DNA from: Micropterix aruncella
Taxonomy: Eukaryota; Arthropoda; Insecta; Lepidoptera; Micropterigidae
Direction of reading: 5' to 3'
Assembly: GCA_944548615.1 (NCBI GenBank)
Contig: OX155961.1
Span: 23,154,620-23,218,619 of the forward strand
Length of the DNA: 64,000 bases
The notes beneath the pieces were generated by a model, which was given only the letters and a program-made list of their open reading frames with translations, searched no databases and had not been told where the DNA came from. Below are positions 10,862 through 21,256 of the stretch, one piece after another (the stretch's first letter is position 1; each line of letters opens with the position of its first letter). The position numbers were made by a program, and so were the translations under genes.

Positions 10862-11645
10862 CTAGTTGTTGCCCGCGGCTTCGCTTCGCGTAAAGTTTCA
10901 AATCGATTTGTTAATTTAAGTAGGGTGGCGTTTATTTGCCTTTTTAGACTCTACCTTTAGATATAAAGTGTAATAAGTCCCCCATCAGATGCACGCTACC
11001 TATATCATAGACTACGCGTCTTGTTCCTCGCCACCCGCGTCGCCTCCCGCTGAACGCTGATCTTTTTGGGCCAGCAGCCGCCGCCGCCGCCGCCTGCTAG
11101 GTATTTCAGGTTGCTTGCAGGCGTTACTAATTTCATGATATTTCTATAATTATACCATCCCAAAACTAACAGTAAACGATAAATGTTATTTCTATTAACG
11201 ACCCGTGGTAATGGTTTATTATATTTTAATAAGGATTTTTATTTTATTGCTAATGTCTTTAACAAACACTACCTATTTATTTTTCTTATTTTTTAGAAAA
11301 GCAGTTATTATAGCTTTAATATAAAAGTTGGATATAAGCTGTGGCTGACTTTTTTATAGATCTCTTTAAGGCCAATTTTTTCGTCACATATTATTTTTAC
11401 ATATATTAAACCGCTTTGACAGCGCACGCCGATAAAGCAACTCACCAACTCATTTTCTCCGACTTGATTTACAAATATCATGATTTCGTATTGAAAAACA
11501 ATATTTATCACAATAAATATATCCTATAGGACCCATCGATAATGGAGCTTTCCATTAGTGAAAGAATTTTTGAAATCGGATTAGTAGTTTCGGAGATTAG
11601 TTTTACATATAAACTTACAAACATTACTTCTTTATAATATTACCG
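10862..11645 (-). mobile_element. Helitron-like non-autonomous element
   Basis: On the minus strand the 3' terminus reads CGAAGCCGCGGGCAACAACTAG followed by T. A CGCG/CGCG hairpin lies just before the terminal CTAG. The 5' region has the AATATTATAAAG motif seen in other Helitrons here, but the terminal TC is not clear. It contains a GCC trinucleotide run near 11081-11093. Confidence 0.6.
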
Positions 11646-11649
11646 CCAC

Positions 11650-12135
11650 AAAAACAAGCTCTGCCTCAATCCCTTAAAGTGCAATGCCATCAGTTTTACC
11701 AGAAATACTCGGCCAATTGTATATAACTATCTTATCGACGGCGAAAACATTCCAAAAACATCTTTAATACGCGACCTCGGACTTTATTTAGATACGAAGC
11801 TTACATACAACGACCACATAGATCACATAGTTCTTAAGGCCAAGAAAATGTTAGGATTTTTGTTTAGAGTATGCAGACCGTTCAGTGACACCCTCGCCTC
11901 AAAATACTGTATTACGCATACTATGTCAGAAGTGTCTTAGACTTCGGATCCACTATATGGTCACCGATGTATGCTGCATCTGTCAACAAGGTTAAGGGCG
12001 TCCAAAAGCGTTTCTTGCGATACCTAAATTGGCGCGAGCACACGAACTTCGAGACATATGAGGAACGAGCGGATTACTTTAAGGTTGCACTGCTCTATAA
12101 TAGACGTGAACTGCTTTTTGAGTTACCGAGTTGTT
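11650..12135 (+). pseudogene. LINE reverse transcriptase remnant
   Basis: LNPLKCNAISFTRN, then IRDLGLYLDTKLTYNDHI, then KAKKMLGFLFRVCRPF: the post-catalytic palm and thumb region of a non-LTR RT. Frameshifts occur near 11900 and 12060. It is related to the LINE at 34861-36650. The YADD motif lies upstream of the truncation. Confidence 0.8.
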
Positions 12136-12660
12136 CCAGATAGGTCGATGGGACTATTTTTTCAACCGGCAACACTTGTGCATCATATTTTTTCTATCAT
12201 CAATCGGCACCGATTTACTGTGCCGCTCTTATTTTTTCTAGTATTCTTATCTTTCGACTTATCTACATGGTAAGTCGGCCGTTTTGCGGGAGATTCATAC
12301 AATTCATTTTACGCTCAGTCGCCGTTGGAGTGCTCCATGCTAATAGAGCCATATTAAAATGCTGATCATAAAGAGCCGTCGGGTTTCCCGTTTAAACGTT
12401 GGGAACCCAGCTTCCGTCGGTGCAATTTTGAGGTAGATTTACGTTCATCGGAATTAGTAGCTTGAAAATGGGTAGATTAAAGGAGTAGTTGAAATGAGGG
12501 AGCACTATTATACTAGAACATTGTGGTGGTCGTCGATTTAATGAGGATTGAAATTCAAAATCAGGAGAAGGTAGGGAGAAAAAGAGGAGGGGAGGGAGAG
12601 TTAAGCTACGTCATTAAGTTTATGAAAATATGCAATCTGTCATGAACAAAAATTACGTAA
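12136..12660. other. Unassigned
   Basis: No recognisable gene. It contains a purine-rich stretch near 12550-12600. Confidence 0.4.
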
Positions 12661-12667
12661 AAACAGC

Positions 12668-13125
12668 GCTGACCTCACGCCTTTACTACCAGGTTTGGAT
12701 GGATTTCTCTATCCTCCAGTTTGGTCACGAATTCGAGTTCGCTTGCGCGGCCTCTACCTGGCGTTAGCGGTAATTCAGATCGAATTTATTGCGGATCCGT
12801 GGGGCCCTTTGCCTTTAATATCACTCGAGATTGGGTGGTCGACAGATCGTTTCTAAGGATTGAAGACGTCAGGTCGACAACTACCACTGCTGTTTAGAAA
12901 ACGAACGTTTCCAGACTTTAGTTTCCTGTTTTACTCGAGGTGTTCCTGCGGATCCTCACGTCTGATCCAACCTATCTTCGACTGCGGGCTGCAGCCGCTG
13001 AAAGAACTCACAGGAACCCTTTTATGTGTAGCCCCTCTTCGAAGAGGATACCGGGTGGGAGCTGAACCGGGTGTTGGATTGACCAAAGTAACACAATAAA
13101 GGCCATCACCATCGAAGCTGCAAGG
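12668..13125 (+). mobile_element. 650-bp retroposon family, copy E (diverged, 5'-truncated)
   Basis: GCCTTTACTACCAG, GGTCACGAATTCGAG, TTGCGCGGCCTCTACCTG and GAAGCTGCAAGGAGC align with copy D. The diverged-subfamily ending is degraded. Confidence 0.75.
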
Positions 13126-13129
13126 AGCA

Positions 13130-14015
13130 ATTAGGAAACTAAAGTAGTAGAACTATTATATTGAACCTAAACTAGTAGTATACAAAATTTCGTATCTGTG
13201 CTGTTGACCGTTGAGGAGTCCTCAGAAGCCAACTCTGGGTGTAGAATCAGGTCATGCTTATTTTAAAAAAATGCATTTTCATCGAAATAGGAACAACATG
13301 TAAATTTTGACATGTAAACTTCATATGATAACATTTGAGGAGCTCCCTCAACTCCTCATGGATTCCGTCATCAAAACAGGATTTTGATTAAAAAAGGATC
13401 AATATAAAAGTATATCCTTTCAATTAATAAATTAATAGTTAAAAAAACACTAAAAACACGCTTTTATAAATGCACGTAAAAACCAAAAAAGGTTTGTTAT
13501 AACCTTGAAACCTGATCGTGTTCAAAGTCCATTACGTGACCTTTCCCACAAGTGCAAACACGACTATGATACGATATTCCATCTTGGAATGCCAGTTCCT
13601 GTCTTCCGGCTTCATCGTCAGACCTTGAACTTAATCGTGGCCAAAGTTCATTACAAGACCTTTCTAACAAGTCCAAACACGGCTATGATACGATATTCCA
13701 TCATGGAATGCCAGTGCCTATATTCCGGCTTCATCATCAGACCTTGAAACCTAATCGTGGTCAAAGTTCATTCCAAGACTTTTCATTAGATCATTAGAAG
13801 ATTCATTAGATCATTTCATTAGATCATCACTAGATCATTAGAAGATGGTTAAATTAGTTACCTTAGATTCCATTACATAGTTAGTTACATACAGGTCGAC
13901 CTAATAAAAGCGTGTTAAAAAAAGAAATTTTGAAATCGGTTTATAAATGACGGAGTTTTGTGGTAAAAAAAAGAAAAACTATTTGATAACCTCCCCTATT
14001 TATTAAGTCGGGCTA
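13130..14015 (+). repeat. Repeat shared with 57520-57995, interrupted here
   Basis: TACAAAATTTCGT...GTGCTGTTGACC, CATGTAAATTTT and CTTCATATGATAA match the 57.5-kb copy, as does the end, TATAAATGACGGA through GATAACCTCC. The 57.5-kb copy is continuous across the site occupied here by 13453-13918, so this copy records an insertion. Confidence 0.85.
13453..13918. mobile_element. TIR element carrying a 120-bp tandem array
   Basis: Bounded by AACACGCTTTTAT and its inverted match ATAAAAGCGTGTT, and absent from the homologous site at 57.5 kb. Inside are two full units and one partial unit of about 120 bp, each starting TTGAA and holding AACACG(A/G)CTATGATACG. Related copies lie at 40626-40925 and, interrupted by a hAT relic, at 50639-51476. 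Confidence 0.75.
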
Positions 14016-14332
14016 AAAAACGATATGCAGTAGATCGGAAAACTGATTATGATAGGAAACTACAGAGAAATACTTATCGTTTCCTCCTCAAAGGTCTAAG
14101 TAACCAGCCTTTTCTATGATGATTGACAGAGCAAAAAACACAGCTTTAATCGAACCGGCTTTTTTAGCTTCTACGTTTGCGAAATAAACCTGCCAAAGAC
14201 AACATAACAGAAAACAGAATACACCAAACCACAAAAAATACATTTTGATTCAATTGATATTTTTTTTGATGAAGGTATATACAAGAAAGCAACAAAAGTA
14301 CTACTCATAAAACTATCTTAATCACGCAGCAA

Positions 14333-14474
14333 AACTTATTCCTATTTATATCAAATAGGAATAAGTTATTGAAATGCACATCCATCAATTAGCTAGTAAG
14401 TTATGTAGCTCGATGTACTCTATTAAAAAAAACAGTTTTCTGCAAAACCACAAAAACAAGTTTTGTGGTTTTGC
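14333..14474. repeat. Two perfect short inverted repeats
   Basis: AACTTATTCCTATTT pairs with AAATAGGAATAAGTT (14333-14367, 15-bp arms). GCAAAACCACAAAA pairs with TTTTGTGGTTTTGC (14442-14474, 14-bp arms). The surrounding 14016-14600 holds nothing else recognised. Confidence 0.85.
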
Positions 14475-14600
14475 GGCAGCCAAATCAGTATACTTTGCGT
14501 ATTTTAACTCATTATTGACTTATGGACTACTATTTTAAGGAAATGCCGCAACTAGTGAAAAAATCTTTCTCTTGCAAAAGAGTACTGCGCAGAGTACTGA

Positions 14601-14832
14601 GACCTCCAAGGCCTCACGGCTGGTGGATCGGTTTCTTCTGGGGGATTACCTCCCGGCGCTACTGGGCGGTTTGCGCACCGTTCGGCGACGCCAATCGGTT
14701 GTGCAATCTGACTAATCGCTGAAAAAGTCTGAAGACGCTAAACTTCTGAATAGGAGTTCAATAATGAGTTGGACCGACCCGAGAACACGATGGATCTTAT
14801 GGCTTAAGCTGCAAGAAACCATTCGCTACCAG
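14601..14832. mobile_element. 650-bp retroposon family, copy F, two opposed fragments
   Basis: 14601-14735 is a minus-strand segment (GTTCGGCGACGCCAATCGG, as in copies D and O). 14743-14832 is a plus-strand 3' end (GAACACGATGGATCTTATGG to CGCTACCAG). The inversion happened inside one copy or between two. Confidence 0.7.
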
Positions 14833-14949
14833 TTGAACCAACAGGACAAAATTTATTTCATGTAAGGGTTACTGTTGCCACATCAGAATATTTTTTCCTT
14901 CACGTCGAATTATTGTATACTGTTGATGTGTTTATATTTATTCAAATTA

Positions 14950-16186
14950 CGAGGGTGAATCAAATATAAACGATAATTTTGGTAATCTGCTTACTACGCA
15001 GTTTCTATCTAGATGATGTCGAGTGTAGTTTATGTTTGGTTTTTAAGGAGTGGGGGAACCGGCTTGGTTAGTTCGTGCGCTCGGTTCTGTCGTCAGTATA
15101 GACATGACCGTGCAAGAGGTACATTCGTCTGCTGCACAACGCATTATCATGATGTTTTCACCAATGAGAGCTTTAACTATCGGAATTTTTTAGTTGATTG
15201 AAGGCGCAGTTTGGGGACAGAAAATTCAAGTATCGTGTGTGTATACGTGGCCAGAGAATTCAAGGGTGGGCGAGAACATGTCGAAAACGAAGGTCATGAT
15301 CGACGTGCAAGGACAAGCCTTACAGATGACAATATCCGTGTCGCTAAAGAACTTATTGAACTCGATCATCGGTTAACTATTGAAGAAATCTCATCAGAAG
15401 TGGGTATCAGATATGGGAGTGCTCAAGCGTTATCACTTCAAAGTAAGCGTCTTGGTTTCAGAGTAAATAGTGCCCAATGGGTTCCGAGGTTGTTGACCGG
15501 AAATCAAAAACATATCTGGTCGGAGATCGCTGGGAAATGCTCGAACACCCTCCTTACAGTGCGGACTTGCCCCCTGTGACTATTTTGTTCGCACCCTTGA
15601 AGGAAAAAGTTTCACTTGGAGGAAAACAATTCGCAAGCAATTCAAGGGTGGGCGAGAACAGGTCGAAAATGAAGGTCATGATCGACGCCCAAGGACAAGC
15701 CTTACAGATTACAATATCCATGCCGTTAAAGAGCTTATTGAACTTGGTCGTCGGTTAACTGTTGAAGAAATCTCATCAGAAGTGGGTATCAGATATGGGA
15801 GTGTTCAAGCGTTATCACTTTAGAGTAAGCGTCTTGGCTTCAGAGTAATTAGTGCCGATGGGTTCCGATGTTGACCGGAAATCAAAAACAGGTCTGATCG
15901 AAGATCGCTGGGAAGCCCTCGAACACCATCCTTATAGTGCAGACTTGCACTCTGTGACTATTTTGTTCGCACCATTGAAGGAGAAAGATTCACTTAGAGG
16001 AAAACAATTCTCAAGCAATGAAGAAGTCGAGGAGCACGTGCGCAATTGGCTCACAACTCAACCTTATTGGCAAAAGTGCGTGGAGCTTGCAGGAGGATAT
16101 GTAGAGAAGAACTAAAGTTTCCACTTCTGTATATTATTAATCAATACATTTCCAAAAAAATACCGTTTATATTTGATTTACCCTTG
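14950..16186 (+). mobile_element. mariner element with internal tandem duplication, dead
   Basis: TIRs are CGAGGGTGAATCAAATATAA and, on the other strand, CAAGGGTAAATCAAATATAA, flanked by TA. Coding remnants include DRRARTSLTDDNIRVAKELI and RLTIEEISSEVGIRYGSAQA, then LEHPPYSADLPP (end of the DDE domain), LTTQPYWQKCVELAGGYVEK near the C terminus. The unit 15259-15640 is repeated at 15641-16018. Each unit joins the N-terminal domain to the end of the catalytic domain, so the core with the first two Asp residues is deleted. Confidence 0.85.
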
Positions 16187-16344
16187 TATATGTTACAGTT
16201 AACACCCGTTTTTAGATAGAACGCGTTTTCCCTAGTTAGAACTAGTTTTTACTTAATGCCTTTGTTAAAACTAGAATTAACTAATGCTCAAAATTGAATA
16301 TCAGGTAAAACTAGTTTTTACTAGACAAAACGCGTTTTTCCAAA

Positions 16345-16472
16345 CCGGGGGAATTCCGGGGGAATCTCTTTCCAAACGCCCGCGCCGTTCGCGCGCTGTG
16401 CGCTCGCTCGATTCAGTACCGCTTTGTTTTCATTCTGATAAGCACGTATAGATTGATTCGAGCGCAATTGTC
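16345..16472 (+). promoter_or_regulatory. Likely transposase promoter and 5' leader
   Basis: Between the TIR and the ATG lie a doubled CCGGGGGAAT word, a CpG-rich stretch (CGCGCCGTTCGCGCGC) and ATTCAGTACC near 16410, which resembles the arthropod TCAGT initiator. No TATA box is obvious. The start site is inferred. Confidence 0.4.
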
Positions 16473-18310
16473 ATGGCAAACTTAAATGAAGGAACGCGAT
16501 GGAAAGAGGAGTTTTTAAACCAGTTATTAGCGATTCGCGATCACGAAAAAAGAGAGGACCACTTCTGTATTATGACAAAAGGAACCTACGACAATTTAGT
16601 GGACGAAATTCAAGAAGCACAATTAGCTGTTCAGAAATCTCAGAAACAGTACAGGAGACTGAAGCGATTTAAGGTAATCAATATTTGTGGAATACGAAAA
16701 TTAGTGACTAGACAAGAGCCCATGAAATACTACTTGTATGTAGATGAAATTTTTGATATAATTGAAGCAGCTCATGTGGCCGTTGGTCATGGTGGTCGGG
16801 ATAGACTTAAAAATGAAACTTCACGAAAATATGCGAACATAACTTTAGAAATGATAAATATTTTTCTCTCTATGTGCGAAACTTGTCAGCGTAAAAAGAG
16901 TATGAAGAAAAAAGGACTTGTTTCAAAACCCATACTACATTCTGAAATGAACAGCCGTTGCCAAGTCGATCTTATCGACATGCAAACTCAAGAAGATCGG
17001 GGATTTAAGTTTATAATGGTGTATCAGGACCATTTGACAAAATTTGTTTTGTTGCGTGCACTGAAAAGTAAGAGAGCCGTAGAGGTGGCGTATCAGTTGA
17101 CTGATATATTTTTGACATTTGGTGCTCCTTGCATCTTACACTCGGATAACGGCAGAGAATTTGTAAATTCTGTCATAAATGAGCTCGTTTCATTTTGGCC
17201 GGAGTGTAAACTGGTCCATGGAAAGCCAAGACACAGTCAAAGCCAAGGATCTGTTGAAAGAGCTAACCAAGACATAGAGAAAATGTTAGCTTCATGGATG
17301 CAAGATAACGATACCACAAATTGGTCAAATGGTATTCGGTTTGTACAGTTTATGAAAAATCGGGCGCTTCATTCCGGTATTAAACAATCACCATACAAAG
17401 CAATGTTTGGTATAGAACCACGAGTAAGTCTTATGACTTCGACTTTACCACGAGATGCTATTGAGGATATACGAGAGGAAGATGATCTCGAAAATGCGTT
17501 AAATAAAATAAATATGACGGATAGTACAGATAATGCAAAAGCTGAGCCTGTGGCTAGTTGCAGTGGACATCGTCAGATTATAACCGGAGCCAAACAAAAA
17601 GACGCAGAAAGTTCATCCAAAACAAGTGGAGAATCGCCAATCGCACCAGAAGCCAGTGAATATGACATTGAAGCTGAAGCATCTACGACCGTAGAGCCTC
17701 TTATAATACCACCAAATGACAAAGACCTCGAAGTTGTAACAAATGTGAATCGACAAATAATGGCATCCAGAGAAACAGCACATCGAAACTTAAAAAAACA
17801 GGCCAAGAGAATGACATTGGCTTCAGATGCAATTCACGTTCCAGTAGAAATTGGTGATAATGTCATTATACAAATCCCTGATGTCGACAGAGCAAAAGCA
17901 GATCTACGTAATATAGTCGGAGTGGTTCTTCAAAAGGATGATCAGGGTTTTCACAAGATTGGAACGAAATATGGAATACTCGAGAAATTATATTGCAGGT
18001 ATGTACCTATGGGTTGCTTAATTGTTTTATCATATAACTATATCGCTATTAGGTAAATGCCAACTATTTAAATGTGCTTTTCAGGTCAGAATTTGATAAG
18101 TGCAAAGAAAAATTTTTGCATGAAGAAGATGTTCCGAATACCAATTTACCTTTGAGAACTGTTGCTAAGGAAGCAGCCATAGGAACAGGCCAAGGATTTA
18201 TGCGCTGCGTATGCAAGAAAGGATGTATGTCAAAAAGGTGTCTCTGCAAGAAAAATGGTTACCTTTGTAACTCAAAATGCCACGATAGTTTGTCTTGCAA
18301 TAACAAGTAG
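16473..18310 (+). CDS. Ginger2/KRBA2-like integrase-type transposase, two exons
   Basis: The coding sequence is 16473-17998 joined to 18085-18310, 583 residues. The donor is CAG|GTATGT and the acceptor TTTTCAG|G. The join stays in frame and completes an Arg codon. In order: N-terminal region; HHCC zinc finger with H101, H106, C135, C138; integrase core with D166 (CQVDLIDM), D225 (LHSDNGREF) and E262 (GSVERANQ), a D-D36-E spacing; an acidic, Ser-rich linker; a C-terminal domain; and in exon 2 a Cys-rich module (CVCKKGCMSKRCLCKK...CNSKCH) typical of KRBA2-like proteins. It should act in the nucleus, cutting and joining the TIRs. No stop or frameshift was seen. Without splicing the frame ends at 18056. 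An AATAAA lies at 18501. All motifs are intact, but activity is inferred. Confidence 0.9.
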
Positions 18311-18500
18311 ATCCTCATCCTTTTCTAATTTTAAGGTTTTGATTATTTTTTATTGTATGGTAACAAATGTTCCTTAACAACTTGTTTGATTATTTTATTT
18401 ACTTTTAATTAATATTGTTACCTTGGCAACTTCTTTATGTCGATGTTCCCTAAAATGTTCCTTTAGTGTAAGATTATTATTTTGTGTCCTAGATCTTTTT

Positions 18501-18506
18501 AATAAA
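18501..18506 (+). terminator. Poly(A) signal AATAAA of the Ginger2 gene
   Basis: Canonical hexamer about 190 bp after the stop and upstream of the right TIR, followed by T-rich sequence. Confidence 0.65.
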
Positions 18507-18727
18507 TATTTTTAAAGTATATCTTGTTTTCAATCCCAAATTAGTTTCTGTAGTGCTGGTTTTAACTAAGGCTCGGAGTGACAACTAGTTTTATCTGAAA
18601 ATCAAAAATATCAGTGGTAAATTCTAGTTTTGACTAGGTATTTCTAGTTTTAACAAAAGCATTAAGTAAAAACTAGTTCTAACTAGGGAAAACGCGTTCT
18701 ATCTAAAAACGGGTTTTAACTGTAACA

Positions 18728-19752
18728 TATATACGTCCTGTACACTTTCGAAGAGTTTAGCAAAGCGAGTACAGAGTAGACAGATATTCTGGACAATATA
18801 ATAAATTTTCCATTGTTGTCTCTTCAAGATGTAATATTTCTGGGCCGGCGGCGGCGGTCGGACGGGTTGCCGCCGCCGCGTCGCTTGCCTTTCGGCTGAG
18901 GCAAATCTCCGACTAAAATGTTGTCGACTAAAATGCCCGAGCGCTGTAAGTGGCGCCAAGTTCTGCTTTGTTCTTTGTTAGTTGCGCGCGGGGGGCGTCT
19001 TTAATCTGATGAAAACTTGAGTAACAAGGATCTGACATCTTTTGCGGGAGCGGCCGCGCCGTGCAGCGGCGCGTAGACTTTGGGGAATTCCGCACAATGG
19101 ACAACTTTGACGTTTATGCGCTACCTAACGCGCGCAAATCTAATGTAGTGACTCATGATGATGAACAATGCAACATTAAACTCAGCAGACATTTCTAATT
19201 CCAAGATTCAATTGACGTAATATCAACGACAACATTGTTTAATCGTCTGATGACTAATAACTTTCAAAGTAATGATAATTTCATTTTTAAATGCGTCTTA
19301 CTTACGTTGCAAATAATTGATGTATGGAAATAGCGTCTTTCACAATTGCAAACATTAATTCACACAAAAAATCCCCTACCTAACATCAGATTTACCGACA
19401 TACAAGCGAGTACATTTAGCTTAATAATCACTCTTGTTTGACGTTATCATTGGTAAGCCATCTCTATCTATTAGCTTCTTTTCAAATAATTAAATGGTCT
19501 AAGCATTAAATACTGTGTTTATCCTACCGTATGTACGCCGAGGGAACAAGACTTCACAACGTTGGGCTCTGATCGTATCGACAAAGCACGACATCAGAGA
19601 ATCCCTACACTACCATGGAGCGATTTAATATTTATAACAACTATTAATTTCTATTATGACGTCTCCGAAGCAGCATATGCAATACGATTTCGAAGGATGC
19701 TTTGAGCCTAAGTAATAGTGATAACAAGTAAATATATACAAATAAAAAAAAA
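18728..19752. other. Unassigned; GC-rich patch 18840-19100
   Basis: The patch contains GGCGGCGGCGG and GCGGCCGCGCCG words and an open 86-codon minus frame of biased composition that is not credible as a gene. The rest is AT-rich without recognised features. Confidence 0.45.
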
Positions 19753-19851
19753 CACGACTATCGTTACAGAAAGTGAAGTATTGTATTTATATTTATATTT
19801 ATTGTGGTTTTTTAAAGAAATATTTGTGGTTTATGTACATATATATCCATA

Positions 19852-20257
19852 TACAGAATGAGTTTTAATTAGTAACATCCTTTTAGTGGGTGAATCAATA
19901 CGACGACCTAATTAAGTTTGTTTAAAAAAATTAAAAAAAAATGTTTTTTTGTATAAACTTTTTTGATTTTGAAAGTGTGATTTTAAGAAAATGTATAAAA
20001 AGATTTGAGCACGATGCGCTATCTAAGGTTGGCAAAATATCACTAAAATTGTTCAATAGCGATATTTTACCTACTGCTAAATGGCGCAGCGCTCAAAGCT
20101 TCTCAAACTTTCTTCAATATATAAAATTTACAAATTGGACAAAAAAAAACAGTTTTTTTGTTTTTGTTTTATTATTTAAAAAAAACCAAAAGTTGTTTAC
20201 TTTGCCGTACTGTTTCACCCACTACAAGGATGCCACTAATATAAAACTCATTCTGTA
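19852..20257. mobile_element. 406-bp MITE with long TIRs and TA target duplication
   Basis: Ends read TACAGAATGAGTTTTA and its inverted counterpart, with imperfect TIRs of about 50 bp (GTGGGTGAA blocks). TA occurs on both sides. The interior holds inverted GCGCTATCTA...TAGCGATATTTTA and AAATGGCGCAGCGC words. The same family lies at 60603-61002 and, as half an element, near 34310-34457. A 124-codon open frame inside is chance. Confidence 0.85.
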
Positions 20258-20349
20258 TATATGGTACATGTATATTTCCGGAATGTATTCAATGAGACCT
20301 TTTATTTCACACTAAACACGATATATTTATGTTAATTTATTGTCACTTG

Positions 20350-20562
20350 GACATTTTATTTATTTTAATTACATATACATTCAAATGCATGAGCACAAAA
20401 GAAAATGAATTGACAATTAAGAAAATGCCGTTGTATGCTTCTAAAGTTATCTACAAATCTGTCTGAGCCCAGGTTACATAGCGCATACATTAAACGCAAA
20501 TGATCATCATTCTATTATGCTAAGCAAAGAGCAGCCGAGCCCGCCTAGACAACTACTTACAT
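20350..20562. repeat. Repeat shared with 31805-32025
   Basis: ATATACATTCAAA(T/C)GCA, ATATGCTTCTAAA-like words, GTCTG(A/T)GCCCAGG and GAGCCCGCCT occur in the same order in both. It may be a LINE 3' end, since it sits as an insertion in the surrounding repeat. No ORF. Confidence 0.7.
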
Positions 20563-20716
20563 GATATTTGAACAGTTAAGTTATTCTATGATACTCAGGA
20601 TGACATTTCAACTCTAAAACTACCACACACTTCTAAATCGGATCAAGGTTTTAGAAGTTATGGTGGCGAAAAAAAAGGAAAATTTCTCAGGTCAAAGTTC
20701 CGTTCGCTGATGGTAT

Positions 20717-20884
20717 TTAGAAGGCTTGTGGAAAAACTCGCTTCCTCATCCAACTTTCTGTGGATCGTTTACATTTTTTGATTATGTAGTAGACGGGGGC
20801 AGTTGTCATGCCTATTGCTATTGCGATAATCAGGATATCAGAAGTTGTTGCAGCTGCTGTTGAAGAACTTGCGCATATTCTCAT
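20717..20884 (-). CDS. 55-codon ORF with one predicted membrane segment
   Basis: On the minus strand, Ser/Thr/Ala-rich residues 6-15 are followed by the hydrophobic DILIIAIAIGMTTAPVYYII and then a basic tail KKCKRSTESWMRKR, the look of a single-pass protein with its basic end inside. No family was recognised. It lies beside LTR-like sequence and may be an envelope-tail or chance remnant. Confidence 0.2.
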   Translation of the reverse strand: MRICASSSTAAATTSDILIIAIAIGMTTAPVYYIIKKCKRSTESWMRKRVFPQAF

Positions 20885-21256
20885 CGTTGCTGGCTGCTTT
20901 GATTGACTTCTGTTTGATGCAACGATGAGTTCTGTTATTTAGTTATGTTTTATTTTTGCGCTGATTGTGAAAGATTCTGTTGCGCGAGTAACTTCTGTCT
21001 TGATTTGTATGATGTTTTTTAATTTTATTATTGCGCAAGTTTCTCACGGACTACAATGGCGGATTGCAGGAGAAAAATTTCGCGAGTCGTCTTTATTTAA
21101 AAAAATATATATAATAATAGTGTTAACTACCACTGTACACGTGTTGCGTGATGACTTAATGATGTTGAAGGTTGAAGATTGCAGAGATGCGTTGAAGATG
21201 CGAGGGTTGCGTTGAAGATGCGATGGTTGCGTTGGTTCTGTTGTCGGAGGTCACCA
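20885..21256 (-). other. LTR-like debris
   Basis: The minus strand has an AAATAAAG poly(A)-type signal near 21095 followed by CpG-containing U5-like sequence. 21160-21235 is a 24-bp minisatellite (TGCGTTGAAGATGCGA repeated). No PBS, PPT or second LTR could be shown, so the class is only a suggestion. Confidence 0.3.

Larger units (their letters stand above)
16191..18727 (+). mobile_element. Ginger2-type DNA transposon, apparently complete
   Basis: TIRs of about 84 bp start TGTTACAGTTAA(C/A)ACCCG, with two mismatches between the ends. They are flanked by a 4-bp duplication TATA (16187-16190 and 18728-18731). Subterminal copies of AAAACTAG and AACTAGTTTTTAC are candidate transposase sites. One intron-containing gene lies inside. 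Known Ginger elements encode gypsy-like integrases and make short TSDs, which fits. Good TIR identity and an unbroken gene suggest recent activity. Confidence 0.9.
19753..20690 (+). repeat. Copy of the 765-1090 repeat, split by two insertions
   Basis: Segments 19753-19850, about 20260-20349 and 20563-20690 align in order with the continuous copy at 765-1090. The gaps are a MITE (19852-20257) and a repeat also found near 31805. Confidence 0.85.

Noticed and set aside
13502..13785. CRISPR-like array
   Set aside because: Units of about 120 bp repeat in full with no unique spacers, and the setting is a eukaryotic TIR element.
17573..17806. Minus-strand 77-codon ORF inside the transposase gene
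   Set aside because: Shadow of the Ser/Glu-rich linker of the plus-strand gene.
18699..18959. 86-codon minus-strand ORF over the GC-rich patch
   Set aside because: It overlaps the Ginger2 right TIR and reflects GC composition only; no motif.
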